Shown: positions 1 through 8,642 of the stretch, piece by piece
Layout: every line of letters begins with the position of its first letter
Numbering within the stretch: the stretch's first letter is position 1
DNA from: Methylobacterium sp. C25
Lineage (GTDB): Bacteria > Pseudomonadota > Alphaproteobacteria > Rhizobiales > Beijerinckiaceae
Assembly (NCBI RefSeq): GCF_021352225.1
Contig: NZ_JAAUVI010000004.1
Coordinates: forward strand, 248,001 to 312,000
Direction: 5' to 3'
Length of the DNA stretch: 64,000 nt
Program-made: the position numbers and the translations under genes
The notes under the pieces: model-generated
What the model was told of the DNA's origin: nothing
The model's database searches: none
Seen by the model: only the letters and a program-made list of their open reading frames with translations

Positions 1-666
1 GCGCAAGTCGCGCGCCCTGGCCCGAGAGGCGCCGTCCTTGAACAGGGCCGAGATCAGCGCCACGCCGTCGGCGCCGGCCGCGATCACCTCGGCGACGTTG
101 CCCGCGTCGATCCCGGCGATGGCCCCGAGCGGCAGGCTCGGACCGCGGGCGAGTCGTCCGCGGACGACGAGGCGCTGCAGCCCGTCGAGGCCGACCGGTA
201 GATCGGGATTGTCCTTGCTCGTCGTGGCGAAGACGCCTCCGATGCAGGCATAGTCCACCGGCAGCCGGTACAGCTCGTCGGCCTGCGCCCCGGTCTTGAC
301 CGTGAGCCCGATGATGGCGGCGGGCCCGAGCAGGCGGCGGGCCTCCTCCGGGTGCAGGTCGCCCTGGCCGAGATGCACGCCCTCGGCACCCGCCGCGAGA
401 GCCAGGTCGACGCGGTCGTTGACCAGCAACGGCACATGGCCCTCCACCGCCGCCTGGACCGCGCGGATGCGGGCGAGCGCGGCGCGGGCGCTGTCCATGT
501 CCTTGTCCCGGTACTGCAGCAGCGTACAGCCGCCGGCGACGGCCTCCGATGCCAGCTCCGCGAGCCGGCTGGCATCGCCACCGAGCACACCCACGTCGAG
601 GAGCCCGTAAAGGCGCAGGTCGACCGCATTGAGCCGGCCCGTACCGCGCTCCGCCATGCCCGCCAT
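1..666 (-). CDS. thiE: Thiamine-phosphate synthase, 3' end outside the window
   Basis: ThiE joins the hydroxymethylpyrimidine diphosphate and thiazole phosphate halves to make thiamine monophosphate in the cytoplasm. The reverse strand reads as one open frame of 222 codons with no stop before base 1. It carries the family landmarks in order: RLYGLLDV near the N-terminus, LLQYRDKD, LLVNDRVDLAL, GVHLGQGDL and AIAGIDAGNV. The family is usually about 200 to 220 residues, so only a short C-terminal piece can be missing. I placed the start at the ATG at 666; a GTG at 678 and an ATG at 657 are in frame. It is divergent from the NAD regulator at 845. Confidence 0.88.
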   Translation of the reverse strand, partial: MAGMAERGTGRLNAVDLRLYGLLDVGVLGGDASRLAELASEAVAGGCTLLQYRDKDMDSARAALARIRAVQAAVEGHVPLLVNDRVDLALAAGAEGVHLGQGDLHPEEARRLLGPAAIIGLTVKTGAQADELYRLPVDYACIGGVFATTSKDNPDLPVGLDGLQRLVVRGRLARGPSLPLGAIAGIDAGNVAEVIAAGADGVALISALFKDGASRARARDLR

Positions 667-786
667 CGTGCCGCTCACCCGAACCTCCCCATCCCGACCT
701 CGACCCGCGCTGCTTGTCGCGCCGCCCGCCCCCGGGTGGCAAGCCTCGCATCCACGCGCAATCGGAAACCGGACGTTGACGAGGAA

Positions 787-800
787 GCGGACCCGTCCGC
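787..800. promoter_or_regulatory. Candidate operator upstream of the NAD regulator
   Basis: A short inverted repeat, GCGGAC-cc-GTCCGC, lies 44 bp before the start codon of the NAD-regulator gene, next to a TATAGC sequence that could serve as a -10 box. Its position would suit autoregulation. I cannot match it to a known NadQ motif, so this is inference from symmetry and position only. Confidence 0.25.
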
Positions 801-844
801 TATAGCGGTGGCGTTTAAAGAGATCCGCGGGAGAGACTGACGCG

Positions 845-1876
845 ATGACGACGGCGGAGACGATCCGGGCCGCCTCACAAGGCGCGGAGGTGCGCGCCGC
901 CGCGCCATCCTCGGCCGGTGCGTCCTCCGTCGGCCTCGTCGCGGTCATCCTCGCCGCCACCGACGGCGAGCCCCGCGCACTCACGGTGCCCGTCCCCGGC
1001 CAGGCCAAGGGCCGCGAGACCGGCCTGCCCTCCGGCCCCCTGGTCTCCGAGCACCCGACGCTGGAGCGCGGCCTGCGCGCCTGGGTCGAGCGTCAGACGC
1101 AAGCGCGGCTCGGCTATGTCGAGCAGCTCTACACCTTCGGCGACCGCGACCGGAAGGCAGCCGGGCCCGGATCCGACGCCGTCCACCTGCTCTCGGTCGC
1201 CTATCTCGCCCTGACCCGCGAGGCGCGGGCTACCGGCGAGACCGCCCCCGATCTCGAGCCGACCTGGCGCAACTGGTACCGCTTCCTGCCCTGGGAGGAT
1301 TTTCGCGAGGGCCGGCCGCCGGCTCTCTCCGAGATCGAGCCGCGGCTCGCCGCCTGGATCGCCCAGGGCTCGGACACCAAGCTGCGGCGCCAGCGCGAGG
1401 ACCGCGTCGGCCTCAATTTCGGGGGCACCTGGAACGAGGAGCGGGTGCTCGAGCGCTACGAATTGCTGTTTGAGGCCGGGCTGATCCCGGAGGCCAGGGG
1501 TCAGGGCGGCACCGCCGATCCTGCCGATCACGCCGTGACTGGCCAGCCGATGGCCCTCGACCACCGCCGCGTGCTCGCCACCGCGATCGGGCGCCTGCGC
1601 GGCAAGATCAAGTATCGTCCTGTCGTGTTCGAGCTGATGCCGCCTGCCTTCACGCTGCTGCAGCTCCAGCGCACGGTGGAGGCGCTCTCGGGCATCCGCC
1701 TGCACAAGCAGAACTTTCGTCGGCTCGTAGCTCAGCAGGGATTGGTGGAGGAGACCGACGGCATCACCAGCGGCGCCACCGGACGGCCGGCGAAGCTGGT
1801 GCGCTTCCGTCGGGAGGTACTGCTGGAGCGTCCGGCGCCGGGCGTCCGCCTGACGCGGTCGCGCCGGTCCGTCTGA
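845..1876 (+). CDS. nadQ: NAD-responsive transcriptional regulator, Nudix-like domain plus winged helix (NadQ/COG4111 type)
   Basis: The 343-residue protein resembles the alphaproteobacterial NAD regulators in which a Nudix-like ligand-binding domain is fused to a DNA-binding winged helix related to NrtR. An N-terminal Nudix-like part (roughly residues 30 to 200) contains EQLYTFGDRDR, typical of NrtR-type proteins. A C-terminal part (about 235 to 325) contains MPPAFTLLQLQRTVEAL and LHKQNFRRLV, the usual NrtR-type helix pattern. I see no intact Nudix catalytic box, which fits a sensor rather than an enzyme. A GGGAGAG stretch precedes the ATG. In related bacteria such regulators control NAD synthesis genes; no nad operon is visible here, although pncA lies at 31.3 kb. 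Confidence 0.75.
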   Translation: MTTAETIRAASQGAEVRAAAPSSAGASSVGLVAVILAATDGEPRALTVPVPGQAKGRETGLPSGPLVSEHPTLERGLRAWVERQTQARLGYVEQLYTFGDRDRKAAGPGSDAVHLLSVAYLALTREARATGETAPDLEPTWRNWYRFLPWEDFREGRPPALSEIEPRLAAWIAQGSDTKLRRQREDRVGLNFGGTWNEERVLERYELLFEAGLIPEARGQGGTADPADHAVTGQPMALDHRRVLATAIGRLRGKIKYRPVVFELMPPAFTLLQLQRTVEALSGIRLHKQNFRRLVAQQGLVEETDGITSGATGRPAKLVRFRREVLLERPAPGVRLTRSRRSV

Positions 1877-1883
1877 AGCCGGC

Positions 1884-2393
1884 TCAGCCGTCCTTTTTGC
1901 GCGAGGCACGGGCCTTCTTGGGGGGGCCCGCTTCGACGGGCACCGACTGCAGCACCGGATCGGATGCCACCACGGCGACGGTCTTGCGACGTTGCTGACC
2001 GAGCCCGAGAGCGCGGGCCAGTTCCGAGCGCTGCTCCGAGTAGCTCGCGGAGGTCATCGGATAATCGGGGCTGAGGCCCCATTTCGCGCGGTACTGCTCC
2101 GGCGACAGCCCCCGCAGCGTCAGGTGGCGCCGCAGGGTCTTGTAGGGCTTACCATCCTCGAAACTGATCAGGTGCTCATGCGAGATCGAGCGCCTGATCT
2201 CCTGGGCTGTCGCCCTGGCTGGTGCAGCCTCCGCCGCGGGGGCGAGCGCCGTCACGCCACAGATGGCCGTGTGCACGTCACTCAGCAATTTCGCGAGGTC
2301 GGCGCTCTGTACATGGTTGTTGCTGACATAGGCAGAGACGATATCTGCAGTAAGCGTGACACGTCGTGCCGTTTCGTCGCTGGATTCGCTCAT
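1884..2393 (-). CDS. mucR: MucR/Ros-family transcriptional regulator
   Basis: MucR proteins are zinc-finger-like regulators, broad repressors of surface polysaccharide, motility and cell-cycle genes in Rhizobiales. The 169-residue reading has the MucR core ISFEDGKPYKTLRRHLTLRG followed by LSPEQYRAKWGLSPDYPM, and a basic C-terminal tail (PPKKARASRKKDG). The N-terminal ITADIVSAYVSNN-like stretch (LTADIVSAYVSNNHVQ) is also characteristic. The start is the ATG at 2393 because GAGGGCAGG lies at the right distance upstream and the similarity begins there; the frame continues open further upstream to 2618. The canonical first zinc-finger Cys pair appears to be lacking in the part I can read, as in many MucR homologues. 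Confidence 0.85.
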   Translation of the reverse strand: MSESSDETARRVTLTADIVSAYVSNNHVQSADLAKLLSDVHTAICGVTALAPAAEAAPARATAQEIRRSISHEHLISFEDGKPYKTLRRHLTLRGLSPEQYRAKWGLSPDYPMTSASYSEQRSELARALGLGQQRRKTVAVVASDPVLQSVPVEAGPPKKARASRKKDG

Positions 2394-2826
2394 ATCTGAC
2401 CTGCCCTCACGTTGATAGGAAAGATCGAGCCGAGGATATGCCTGATAATGTCTGCGAGCAAGAACTCGAATCTGTATAATCGAGCGTTTTAATGGAAAAC
2501 GATGAGGGCTTCCGCAGGAGGCCAATTTCTGTTCGATTGTAGAACCAGCTCGTCTCTCAATCCAAGAGCGACCACTTGCCGATATGAATTCAATCTGTGC
2601 TGAACGAGTGATTGCCACGAAGCGTGGCTATTTCGCGGTTTGTCGAAGCACACTCGGTTCTACAGCCTTTGCGCGGGACAAAGGGGGGCGATCAAGATCG
2701 TTACACCCGTCGTTCGGCCAGCGTTTCGACACGGCGCAGGCCTCGAAAACCCTGCACGGGATCGCGTCAGCTGGGAGGCGCCGAGGGTTTCTGGGCCGTC
2801 TCGGCGCAGTCTTTTCGGATGCCTGC
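2394..2826. other. Intergenic region between mucR and argC
   Basis: No convincing gene. The part next to mucR (about 2420-2620) is much richer in A+T than its surroundings and contains an inverted repeat CTCGA-N10-TCGAG at 2465-2484, which could be part of the mucR promoter or an autoregulatory site. A small perfect hairpin, GCCACG-aag-CGTGGC, lies at 2614-2628. Neither assignment is tested. Confidence 0.4.
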
Positions 2827-3777
2827 TCAGTCGAGGCCGAGCATCAACCCGATATTCTGCACCGCCGCCCCCGAGGCACCCTTGCCGAGATTGTCGAGCC
2901 TCGCAACGAGCACGGCCTGACGATGCTCGTCCGAGCCGAATACCCGGAGCTCGAGCCGGTCGGTGTCGTTGAGTGCCTCGGCCTCGATGCGCTCGCGATG
3001 CGCGCCCTCGCCGGCACCGGTCACCACCTCGACGAGGCGTGCGCCCTCGTAATGCGCCACCAGCGCAGCTTCGAGATCGGTAGCCGCAGGTTTGCCGGGC
3101 AGCGTGTCGAGGTGGAGCGGGATGCTGACCAGCATGCCCTGCCGGAAGTTGCCGACGGAAGGCACGAAGATCGGCCGACGCGTCAGCCGCGAATAGGCCT
3201 GCGTCTCCGGCAGGTGCTTGTGACCGAAGCCGAGCCCGTAGAGCAGGAACGGTGCGCCCTCCCCGGACTCGTAGCTTTCGATCATCGTGCGCCCGCCGCC
3301 GCTATAGCCACTGACGGCGTTGATGCTGATCGGATGGTCGGCCGGGATCAGGCCCGCTTCGACGAGCGGCCGCAGCAGGCCGATGGCGCCGGTCGGATAA
3401 CAGCCGGGATTAGCGACGCGACGCGACGCGCGGACGGCGTCCGCCTGACCGCGGTCGAGCTCCGGGAAGCCGTAAGTCCAGCCCGGAGCGACGCGATGCG
3501 CGGTGCTGGCATCGAGAATGCGCGGGCCACCCTCGGGAAGGCCGTCGGCCAGCGCCACCGTCTCGCGGGCGGCGTCATCGGGCAGGCAGAGCACGACGAG
3601 ATCGACCTGGGCCAGCAGGTCGCGCTTGGCGCCCACATCCTTGCGGCTCTCGTGCGGGATGCTGACGAGCCGAACGCGACCCTCGCGTTCCAGACGCTCA
3701 CGGATGCCGAGCCCGGTGGTGCCGGCTTCGCCGTCGATGAAGACCTTCGGCATCTCGGAAGCATTCGTGGCGGACAT
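2827..3777 (-). CDS. argC: N-acetyl-gamma-glutamyl-phosphate reductase (type 2)
   Basis: ArgC performs the NADPH-dependent reduction of N-acetyl-glutamyl phosphate to the semialdehyde in arginine synthesis. The 316-residue protein starts with [19 protein letters not shown], the nucleotide-binding opening of the short (type 2) ArgC family. It has the active-site cysteine in [18 protein letters not shown] and the later [11 protein letters not shown] motif. The start at 3777 is preceded by GAGAGGAC. Length fits type 2 enzymes (about 310). It stands alone, with no other arg genes adjacent. Confidence 0.92.
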   Translation of the reverse strand: MSATNASEMPKVFIDGEAGTTGLGIRERLEREGRVRLVSIPHESRKDVGAKRDLLAQVDLVVLCLPDDAARETVALADGLPEGGPRILDASTAHRVAPGWTYGFPELDRGQADAVRASRRVANPGCYPTGAIGLLRPLVEAGLIPADHPISINAVSGYSGGGRTMIESYESGEGAPFLLYGLGFGHKHLPETQAYSRLTRRPIFVPSVGNFRQGMLVSIPLHLDTLPGKPAATDLEAALVAHYEGARLVEVVTGAGEGAHRERIEAEALNDTDRLELRVFGSDEHRQAVLVARLDNLGKGASGAAVQNIGLMLGLD

Positions 3778-3971
3778 CGGGTCCTCTCGTTTCGCGGCGC
3801 GTAAACCTCGGGCGGAACTCGGCGAGCACGTGGAATTTCAGCCCAGCCGAGTCAATGGCGCGGGAGACATGACAGAGCCGTGACGTCCCGGTCCACAGCG
3901 CGGGCCGCGCGGCCTGGAACACCACCGGCGGCCTCCGGTTTGACCGGTCGACGATCCGCTCGGAGGCGCGC

Positions 3972-4481
3972 ATGGCAGGAACCGCGAAGAAGACCGACCC
4001 AAAACTCTGGGAACGGGTCAAAGACGAGGCCACGAAATCGAGCAAAGGCGGCAAGCCCGGCCAGTGGTCGGCACGCAAGGCCCAGATGGCCACCGCCGCG
4101 TATAAAAAACAGGGCGGCGGCTATGCCGGCGGCAAGTCCGAGGACAACCACCTCAAGCAGTGGACCGAGGAGGAGTGGGATACGAAATCGGGCCGCGAGA
4201 GCGGCAAGACCGGCGAGCGCTATCTGCCGAAGAAGGCCCGTGAGACGTTGTCCGGCGACGAGTACGCCCGCTCGACCGCCAAGAAGCGCGCAGACAGGGC
4301 CAAGGGCAAGCAGCACTCGCGCCAGCCGAAGGACGTTGCCCGCAAGGCGGCCGCCGCGAGACGCCGGGCGCATTCCGGCGGCCCGACCAAGGCCGATTTG
4401 CTGAAGAAGGCCAGAGCGAAGGGCATCAAGGGACGCTCGACCATGAGCAAGGGCGAGCTGGAACGGGCGCTCGGCGCCTGA
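3972..4481 (+). CDS. Small very basic protein, DUF5872-like with a C-terminal SAP/Rho-N-like segment
   Basis: A 169-residue lysine- and arginine-rich soluble protein. The N-terminal half (DPKLWERVKDEATKSSKGGK, WSARKAQMATAAYKKQGG, EEEWDTKSG) matches my recollection of the DUF5872 family. The last 40 residues (TKADLLKKARAKGIKG... SKGELERAL) look like a short helix-extended-helix nucleic-acid-binding unit of the SAP or Rho-N kind. A DNA-binding or stress role is plausible but inferred. The ATG is preceded by CGGAGGCGCGC. The gene sits alone between argC (opposite strand) and an SGNH hydrolase. Confidence 0.7.
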   Translation: MAGTAKKTDPKLWERVKDEATKSSKGGKPGQWSARKAQMATAAYKKQGGGYAGGKSEDNHLKQWTEEEWDTKSGRESGKTGERYLPKKARETLSGDEYARSTAKKRADRAKGKQHSRQPKDVARKAAAARRRAHSGGPTKADLLKKARAKGIKGRSTMSKGELERALGA

Positions 4482-4546
4482 TCCGGGTGTTCCGGTCAGG
4501 CGTCCGGCAGCGTAACAGGGCGTGCGACCACGAGCCGGAGAAACAC

Positions 4547-5110
4547 GTGAATCGACTCGGCACGATGCTGCGGGCCTGCCTGTCCGCGCTGGCGCTCACG
4601 GGCGCCACCGCCCCGGCAGCGCAGGCCGCGGCGCTGACGGTAGTCGCGGTCGGGGCGAGCAACACCTCGGGCTGGGGCGTCGGCGAGGCAGCAGCCTACC
4701 CGGCCCGGCTCGAAGCCCTACTCCGCGAGCGCGGGCTCGACCTGCGCGTGATCAATGCCGGCCGGGCGTTCGACACGACCTCGGGCATGCTCAATCGGCT
4801 CGACACCGTGGTGCCGGAAGGAACGCGGCTCGTGGTGCTCCAACCCGGTGCCAACGACCTCCGCTTCTTCGGGACGCGCGAGCGGCGTGCGGCCAACATC
4901 CAGGCCATGGTGGCGCGGCTCAACGAGCGGGGCATCGCGTCGATCGTCTACGACCCGGTCTTTCCTCGTGAGAGCTATCAGTGGGACGGGATCCACATCA
5001 CCCGCGAGGGCCATGCCCGGATCGCGGAGGATCTCGCTCCGCAGGTGATCGAGGCGCTTGCCCCTTCGGCAGAGGCTGGACCGAAGCGCGCAGGTTCGCG
5101 TCGCAAATGA
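4547..5110 (+). CDS. Exported SGNH/GDSL-type hydrolase (arylesterase-like)
   Basis: Members of this superfamily are periplasmic esterases or lysophospholipases. Reading from the GTG at 4547 gives 187 residues with a signal peptide (cleavage likely after TAPAAQA). Block I is VVAVGASNTSGWG (catalytic Ser about residue 38), block III is PGANDLRFF (Asn), and block V is DGIHITREGH (Asp and His). I chose the GTG because GGAG lies 6 to 7 bases before it and it places the signal peptide at the N-terminus; the frame is open to 4487. Substrate unknown. Shorter than TesA-type enzymes but all four blocks are present. Confidence 0.75.
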   Translation: MNRLGTMLRACLSALALTGATAPAAQAAALTVVAVGASNTSGWGVGEAAAYPARLEALLRERGLDLRVINAGRAFDTTSGMLNRLDTVVPEGTRLVVLQPGANDLRFFGTRERRAANIQAMVARLNERGIASIVYDPVFPRESYQWDGIHITREGHARIAEDLAPQVIEALAPSAEAGPKRAGSRRK

Positions 5111-5239
5111 TCGGTATCTGAAACGCAGCGCTTCGATCGGCGGTCGATGATAGGCCGTCTTGCCATCGAGCCGCCCGGCTCCGCGAGCGTGCGGCGCCTC
5201 TCGCCGATTGGTGCAGCAGAGTCTTTCGGCGAACGGCTT

Positions 5240-5491
5240 TTACGCGGCCTCGCGCGCATCCTCGTTGGCACAGGCATCGACGCGCACCGCACCGTCGGCA
5301 GTCAACGAGCAGATGAACTCGGTTCCGTCGTCCAGAGCGAAGGAATGGAAGAAGTGCTTTTCCAGCTCTTCCAGACCTTCACCGGGTAGATCGGCGATCT
5401 CGTCGCGCGTGCGCTCTTCGAGTGACGGAAGATCACCATGGTCGGCAGCGGCGCTCCGCGCCGAGTGGGTGAAAACGACATCGAACGACAT
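5240..5491 (-). CDS. Small acidic hypothetical protein
   Basis: An 83-residue acidic protein (MSFDVVFTHSARSAAADHG at the start, later EELEKHFFHSFALDDGTEFIC). No signal peptide or membrane segment. A good AGGAAG ribosome-binding site sits 6 bases before the ATG and codon use matches the GC-rich neighbours. I do not recognise a family. It is transcribed away from the small exported protein at 5645. Confidence 0.55.
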   Translation of the reverse strand: MSFDVVFTHSARSAAADHGDLPSLEERTRDEIADLPGEGLEELEKHFFHSFALDDGTEFICSLTADGAVRVDACANEDAREAA

Positions 5492-5644
5492 TGTTGCTTC
5501 CTTGCATCAACCAAGGCCTGAATGCGTGAAGACATCGCTGAGATGAGGCGATTTTGGGGCGGGCGTGTCGTGAAGGCCTCGGGAGCCTTTTGCTGCCGGC
5601 ATCGGTTCACTTGCCGCGCCCTCCCTTTTGCGGGACCCCACACC

Positions 5645-5854
5645 ATGATGAACACGATCCTCGTCGTCGCCCTCGTCTGCGCCAACTCGGTGGCGGCGCC
5701 GGACTGTACGCGCGATACGGCGCTGGACGTGGTCACCGGTCCGGCGCACTCTCTGCAGGAATGCCTGATCCAGGGGCCGACCATCGCGGCGGGCTCCGGA
5801 CGCGCCGCCGACAAGGACACCTACGTGAAGACCCGTTGCGAGCAGCGCCACTGA
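5645..5854 (+). CDS. Small exported protein with three or more cysteines
   Basis: A 69-residue protein with a short hydrophobic leader (MMNTILVVALVCANSVAA) followed by a mature part containing DCTRDTALDVV, LQECLIQGP and a terminal KTRCEQRH. The cysteine pattern suggests a disulfide-bonded periplasmic protein of a kind common and unnamed in Rhizobiales. The two adjacent ATGs at 5645 and 5648 are both possible starts; ribosome-binding sequence is weak (GGGACC). Its stop overlaps the next start by one base (TGATG), so translation is probably coupled. Confidence 0.55.
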   Translation: MMNTILVVALVCANSVAAPDCTRDTALDVVTGPAHSLQECLIQGPTIAAGSGRAADKDTYVKTRCEQRH

Positions 5855-6138
5855 TGAGCGACGAGGTCAGCCCTGATCGGGCAGTGATGATCAAACTGCG
5901 CGCCCGCCTCGCCGTGGTCGAGCGCGCGGCCTGGTTCGGGTTCCAGCACGCCATGCGCACGCAGCCGACTGAGACCGAGGCCTTCATCGCCTCCGAGCGG
6001 GCGCGCTGCGCGGAGGGATTTGCCGGCCCGAATTGGGCGAAGGATCTCACCGCCGCCGAGCGTGCCCTGCTCGGTGCGGAGGTCGATTCAGGCCTCGCCC
6101 AGTTGCTAGCGGACGCCAGGGAAGAGCCGGGCAGCTAG
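5854..6138 (+). CDS. Small hypothetical protein, translationally coupled to the upstream exported protein
   Basis: A 94-residue soluble protein beginning MSDEVSPDRAVMIKLRARLA, largely helical by composition, with no recognised domain. The start overlaps the stop of the preceding gene by one base, which is the main reason for choosing it and for treating the two as one operon. Function unknown. Confidence 0.5.
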   Translation: MSDEVSPDRAVMIKLRARLAVVERAAWFGFQHAMRTQPTETEAFIASERARCAEGFAGPNWAKDLTAAERALLGAEVDSGLAQLLADAREEPGS

Positions 6139-6151
6139 CCGCCTCGAGCCA

Positions 6152-7141
6152 TTACTGCCCGAACACTTCTCGCCAGGATGGCAGGTCGAGGCAGGGCAGG
6201 CGCCGCGCGCTGTACACGCCGATCGCCACGGCGCGCGCCAGGGTGTCCGCCGCCATCGCGCCGATCCGGGCGAGGTCGCCGACAGGATCGGCCAGCGGCA
6301 CGCGGCCGGTCGAGACCGCAAAGACCACGTCGCCGTCGAGCGGCGTGTGGATCGGATGGATGGCCCGCGCCAAGCCGTCCTGCGCCGTCACCGCGAGCCG
6401 CTTCGCCTGGGCCTTGGTCAGCGCCGCATCGGTGGCGATCACCGCGAGCGTCGTGTTGGTGCCGGGCAGCGCCTCGCGTGGCCATGTGAAGGCATCCGCC
6501 GGCATGGGCGAGGGAAAGCCCAGGTCGCCGAACTCCGCATCGCGCTCGAACGGCGCCGCCCAGAAATGCGGGCCCTGCCCCACCGTGACCCGGCCGAAGG
6601 CGTTGACCGCCGCGAGGGCTCCGACGCGGAACGGCCGGTCCGGCACCAGCGCGGAGGCCGTGCCGATGCCGCCCTTGAGGTTGGCCGTGCGCGCGCCGAG
6701 CCCGGCGCCGACCGTTCCGACCGCAACGTCCTGCGAGGCTGCGACGGCGGCCGCATAGCCGAGGTCGCGATAGGGCGGGAAGCGGCCCCAGCGCTTGTCG
6801 CCGCCATTGACGAGATCGAACAGGATCGCGCCGGGCACGATCGGCACGCGCACGTCGCCGATGGGAAAGCCCCTGCCCGTCTCGGCGAGGCGTGCGACGA
6901 TGCCCGCAGCCGTATCGAGCCCGAAGGTCGAGCCGCCCGACAGGCTCAGGCCGTCGATCGCGACGACGGTCGCGGCCGGGTCGAGCAGGTCCGTCTCGCG
7001 CGTGCCGGGACCGCCGCCGCGGACATCCACCGCCGCGACGGCGGGCTGATCGAAAAGAATCGCGGTGACGCCGCTGCCGAGCCGCTCGTCGCCGGCATGG
7101 CCGACCGTGATCCCGGCTATATCGGTGAGGCTGTTGCGCAT
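6152..7141 (-). CDS. P1-family (S58, DmpA-like) aminopeptidase
   Basis: S58 peptidases are self-processing N-terminal-nucleophile hydrolases that trim N-terminal residues or beta-peptides. The 329-residue protein opens with LTDIAGITVGHA, typical of the family, has DGLSLSGGSTFGLD in the substrate-binding half, and contains GTNTTLAVIATDA, the segment where the precursor is cleaved and where the new N-terminal Ser or Thr becomes the nucleophile (Thr here). The C-terminal DGDVVFAVSTG is also conserved. The rarD-like transporter gene ends 5 bp upstream of its start, so the two are probably co-transcribed. Confidence 0.85.
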   Translation of the reverse strand: MRNSLTDIAGITVGHAGDERLGSGVTAILFDQPAVAAVDVRGGGPGTRETDLLDPAATVVAIDGLSLSGGSTFGLDTAAGIVARLAETGRGFPIGDVRVPIVPGAILFDLVNGGDKRWGRFPPYRDLGYAAAVAASQDVAVGTVGAGLGARTANLKGGIGTASALVPDRPFRVGALAAVNAFGRVTVGQGPHFWAAPFERDAEFGDLGFPSPMPADAFTWPREALPGTNTTLAVIATDAALTKAQAKRLAVTAQDGLARAIHPIHTPLDGDVVFAVSTGRVPLADPVGDLARIGAMAADTLARAVAIGVYSARRLPCLDLPSWREVFGQ

Positions 7142-7146
7142 GGCGG

Positions 7147-8061
7147 CTAGGCTCGGCTCGTCTCCGGCAGCGACCCTCGCATGGCGGCGCGCGCCCGACG
7201 AGCCGCCAGCACGGAATCGCCGGCATAGAGCACCAGGGCGCCCCAGATCAGCGCGAACAGCACGATGCGGTCGGGCGTCGGGGTCTCGCCGTAGAGCAGG
7301 ATGCCGAGCAGCATGATGCAGGTCGGGGCGATGTATTGCATCAGCCCGAGGGTCGCGAGGCTGAGGCGTTGGGCGGCGGCCGCGAACCAGATCAGCGGCA
7401 AGGCCGTGGTCACGCCCGTGAGCAGCAACAGGCCGAATTGCCGCCCATCGGCAGGCACAGCGTCGGGAGCGAGCAGAGCGTAGGACAACGCAATCGGCAG
7501 CAGCAGCAGGGTCTCGGTGTAGAAGCCGATCATCGCGTCCACCGCAACGAGTTTGCGCAGGAGCCCGTAGAGCCCGAAGCTCAACGCGAGTCCGAGCGAG
7601 AGCAGCGGCAGCCGCCCGGCCATGGCGAGCGCAATGGCGACGCCGATCAGCGCGATCCCGACCGCCAGCATCTGCGCCGGCCGCAACCGCTCACCGAGCA
7701 CCAGCGCGCCGAGGGCGACGTTGACCAGCGGGTTGATGAAGTAGCCGAGACTCGCATCGAGCATGTGGCCGGAGCCGACGGCCGTGAGATAGAGTAGCCA
7801 GTTGACGGCGATGGCCATCGCCGAGCCGATCAGCAGCGCGTGTCGTGGGCGCAGCGGAAACGGATTCGCCAGCCGCTTACGCAGGATCACGAGCAGAACC
7901 GTAACGAAGACCGCCGACCAGACGATGCGGTGGGCCAGGATCGCCTGAGGCGACACGCCGTCGAGCAGCCGGAAATGCACCGGCACCACGAGACCCCAGC
8001 TCAGATAGGCCAACAGCGCGTAGATCAGGCCCACCGGGAATGCCTTTCGCGACGCATCCAC
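7147..8061 (-). CDS. rarD: RarD-type EamA/DMT transporter
   Basis: A 304-residue inner-membrane protein with about ten hydrophobic segments in the two-fold EamA arrangement. It contains the RarD signature LAYLSWGLVVPVHFRLLDGVSP near the N-terminus (quoted here only as its key parts YLSWG and VSPQAILAHRIVWS) and the later TGVTTALPLIWFAAAAQRL, LMQYIAPT and LLYGE motifs. RarD proteins are drug/metabolite exporters whose natural substrate is usually unknown. It precedes the S58 peptidase, and an export role for the peptidase's products is a possible but untested link. Confidence 0.85.
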   Translation of the reverse strand: MDASRKAFPVGLIYALLAYLSWGLVVPVHFRLLDGVSPQAILAHRIVWSAVFVTVLLVILRKRLANPFPLRPRHALLIGSAMAIAVNWLLYLTAVGSGHMLDASLGYFINPLVNVALGALVLGERLRPAQMLAVGIALIGVAIALAMAGRLPLLSLGLALSFGLYGLLRKLVAVDAMIGFYTETLLLLPIALSYALLAPDAVPADGRQFGLLLLTGVTTALPLIWFAAAAQRLSLATLGLMQYIAPTCIMLLGILLYGETPTPDRIVLFALIWGALVLYAGDSVLAARRARAAMRGSLPETSRA

Positions 8062-8148
8062 TTCGGATGGCTCGCGCGTCTTCTACCCGTTCGCGCACCC
8101 GGCGGCAGAGGCCCGGCGCAGGTCAGCCATCGCTTGGGGGAAGGGCCG

Positions 8149-8454
8149 TCAGCGTCGGCGGGACGATGCGGGAGCCGGCGCCGGAAGCACCTCGCCGCGC
8201 ATCAAGGCGTTCAGGCGCTCGGTGTCGAAGCCGCTCATGGCGCGCACGGGCTTCGTCTCCGGAGCCTCGGCGCTCTGGACGATCGTGCCGGTTGTGGCCG
8301 GCTCCGGAACCGGCGCCTGAGCGATCGTCAGCGCCGGCGGAGCCTGGAAGCGCGTATGCGACAGCCGGTCGGCTGCCACGAAGCCGATGACGAGGGTCGA
8401 GGCACCGGTGATGCCGGCGAGGACCAGAGGACGCAGGATACCCAACGCACACAC
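8149..8454 (-). CDS. Small membrane-anchored hypothetical protein
   Basis: From a GTG at 8454 the frame gives 101 residues with one N-terminal membrane segment (LVLAGITGASTLVIGF) and a proline-rich periplasmic tail. The frame is open to 8535, so the start is uncertain, and no strong ribosome-binding site is visible. No family recognised. It may be a single-pass accessory protein, or the frame may be a chance product of GC-rich DNA. Confidence 0.4.
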   Translation of the reverse strand: MCALGILRPLVLAGITGASTLVIGFVAADRLSHTRFQAPPALTIAQAPVPEPATTGTIVQSAEAPETKPVRAMSGFDTERLNALMRGEVLPAPAPASSRRR

Positions 8455-8642
8455 TCGACGATGGCCGGCCGGACAGGCCGCTGAACCGTGGTGGCAGGAT
8501 CGTCGGACGGCCTCGAGCCGCCCGTCGTCCTGCAACCGATGCCGAAGATAGGAGCACCCCGTTAACGAAACCGGCGATCGGCCGTCGAACCCGATGTCGG
8601 GTCCGGCGGCATGGTTAGCGCTTCGTCACCGGCCGCTCGGTC

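Noticed and set aside
84-629. A 181-codon reverse frame overlapping thiE
   Set aside because: It is an out-of-frame shadow; the thiE frame holds all ThiE motifs and runs to the window edge.
875-1909. A long reverse-strand frame over the NAD regulator
   Set aside because: High-GC codon mirror of the forward gene; translation has no recognisable domain.
2584-3804. Long forward frame covering argC
   Set aside because: Shadow of argC; argC motifs are on the reverse strand and complete.
3880-3971. A GGAAC-N16-GGTT string as an EcfG stress promoter before the DUF5872-like gene
   Set aside because: The -10 element has a mismatch and spacing is off by one; too weak to claim.
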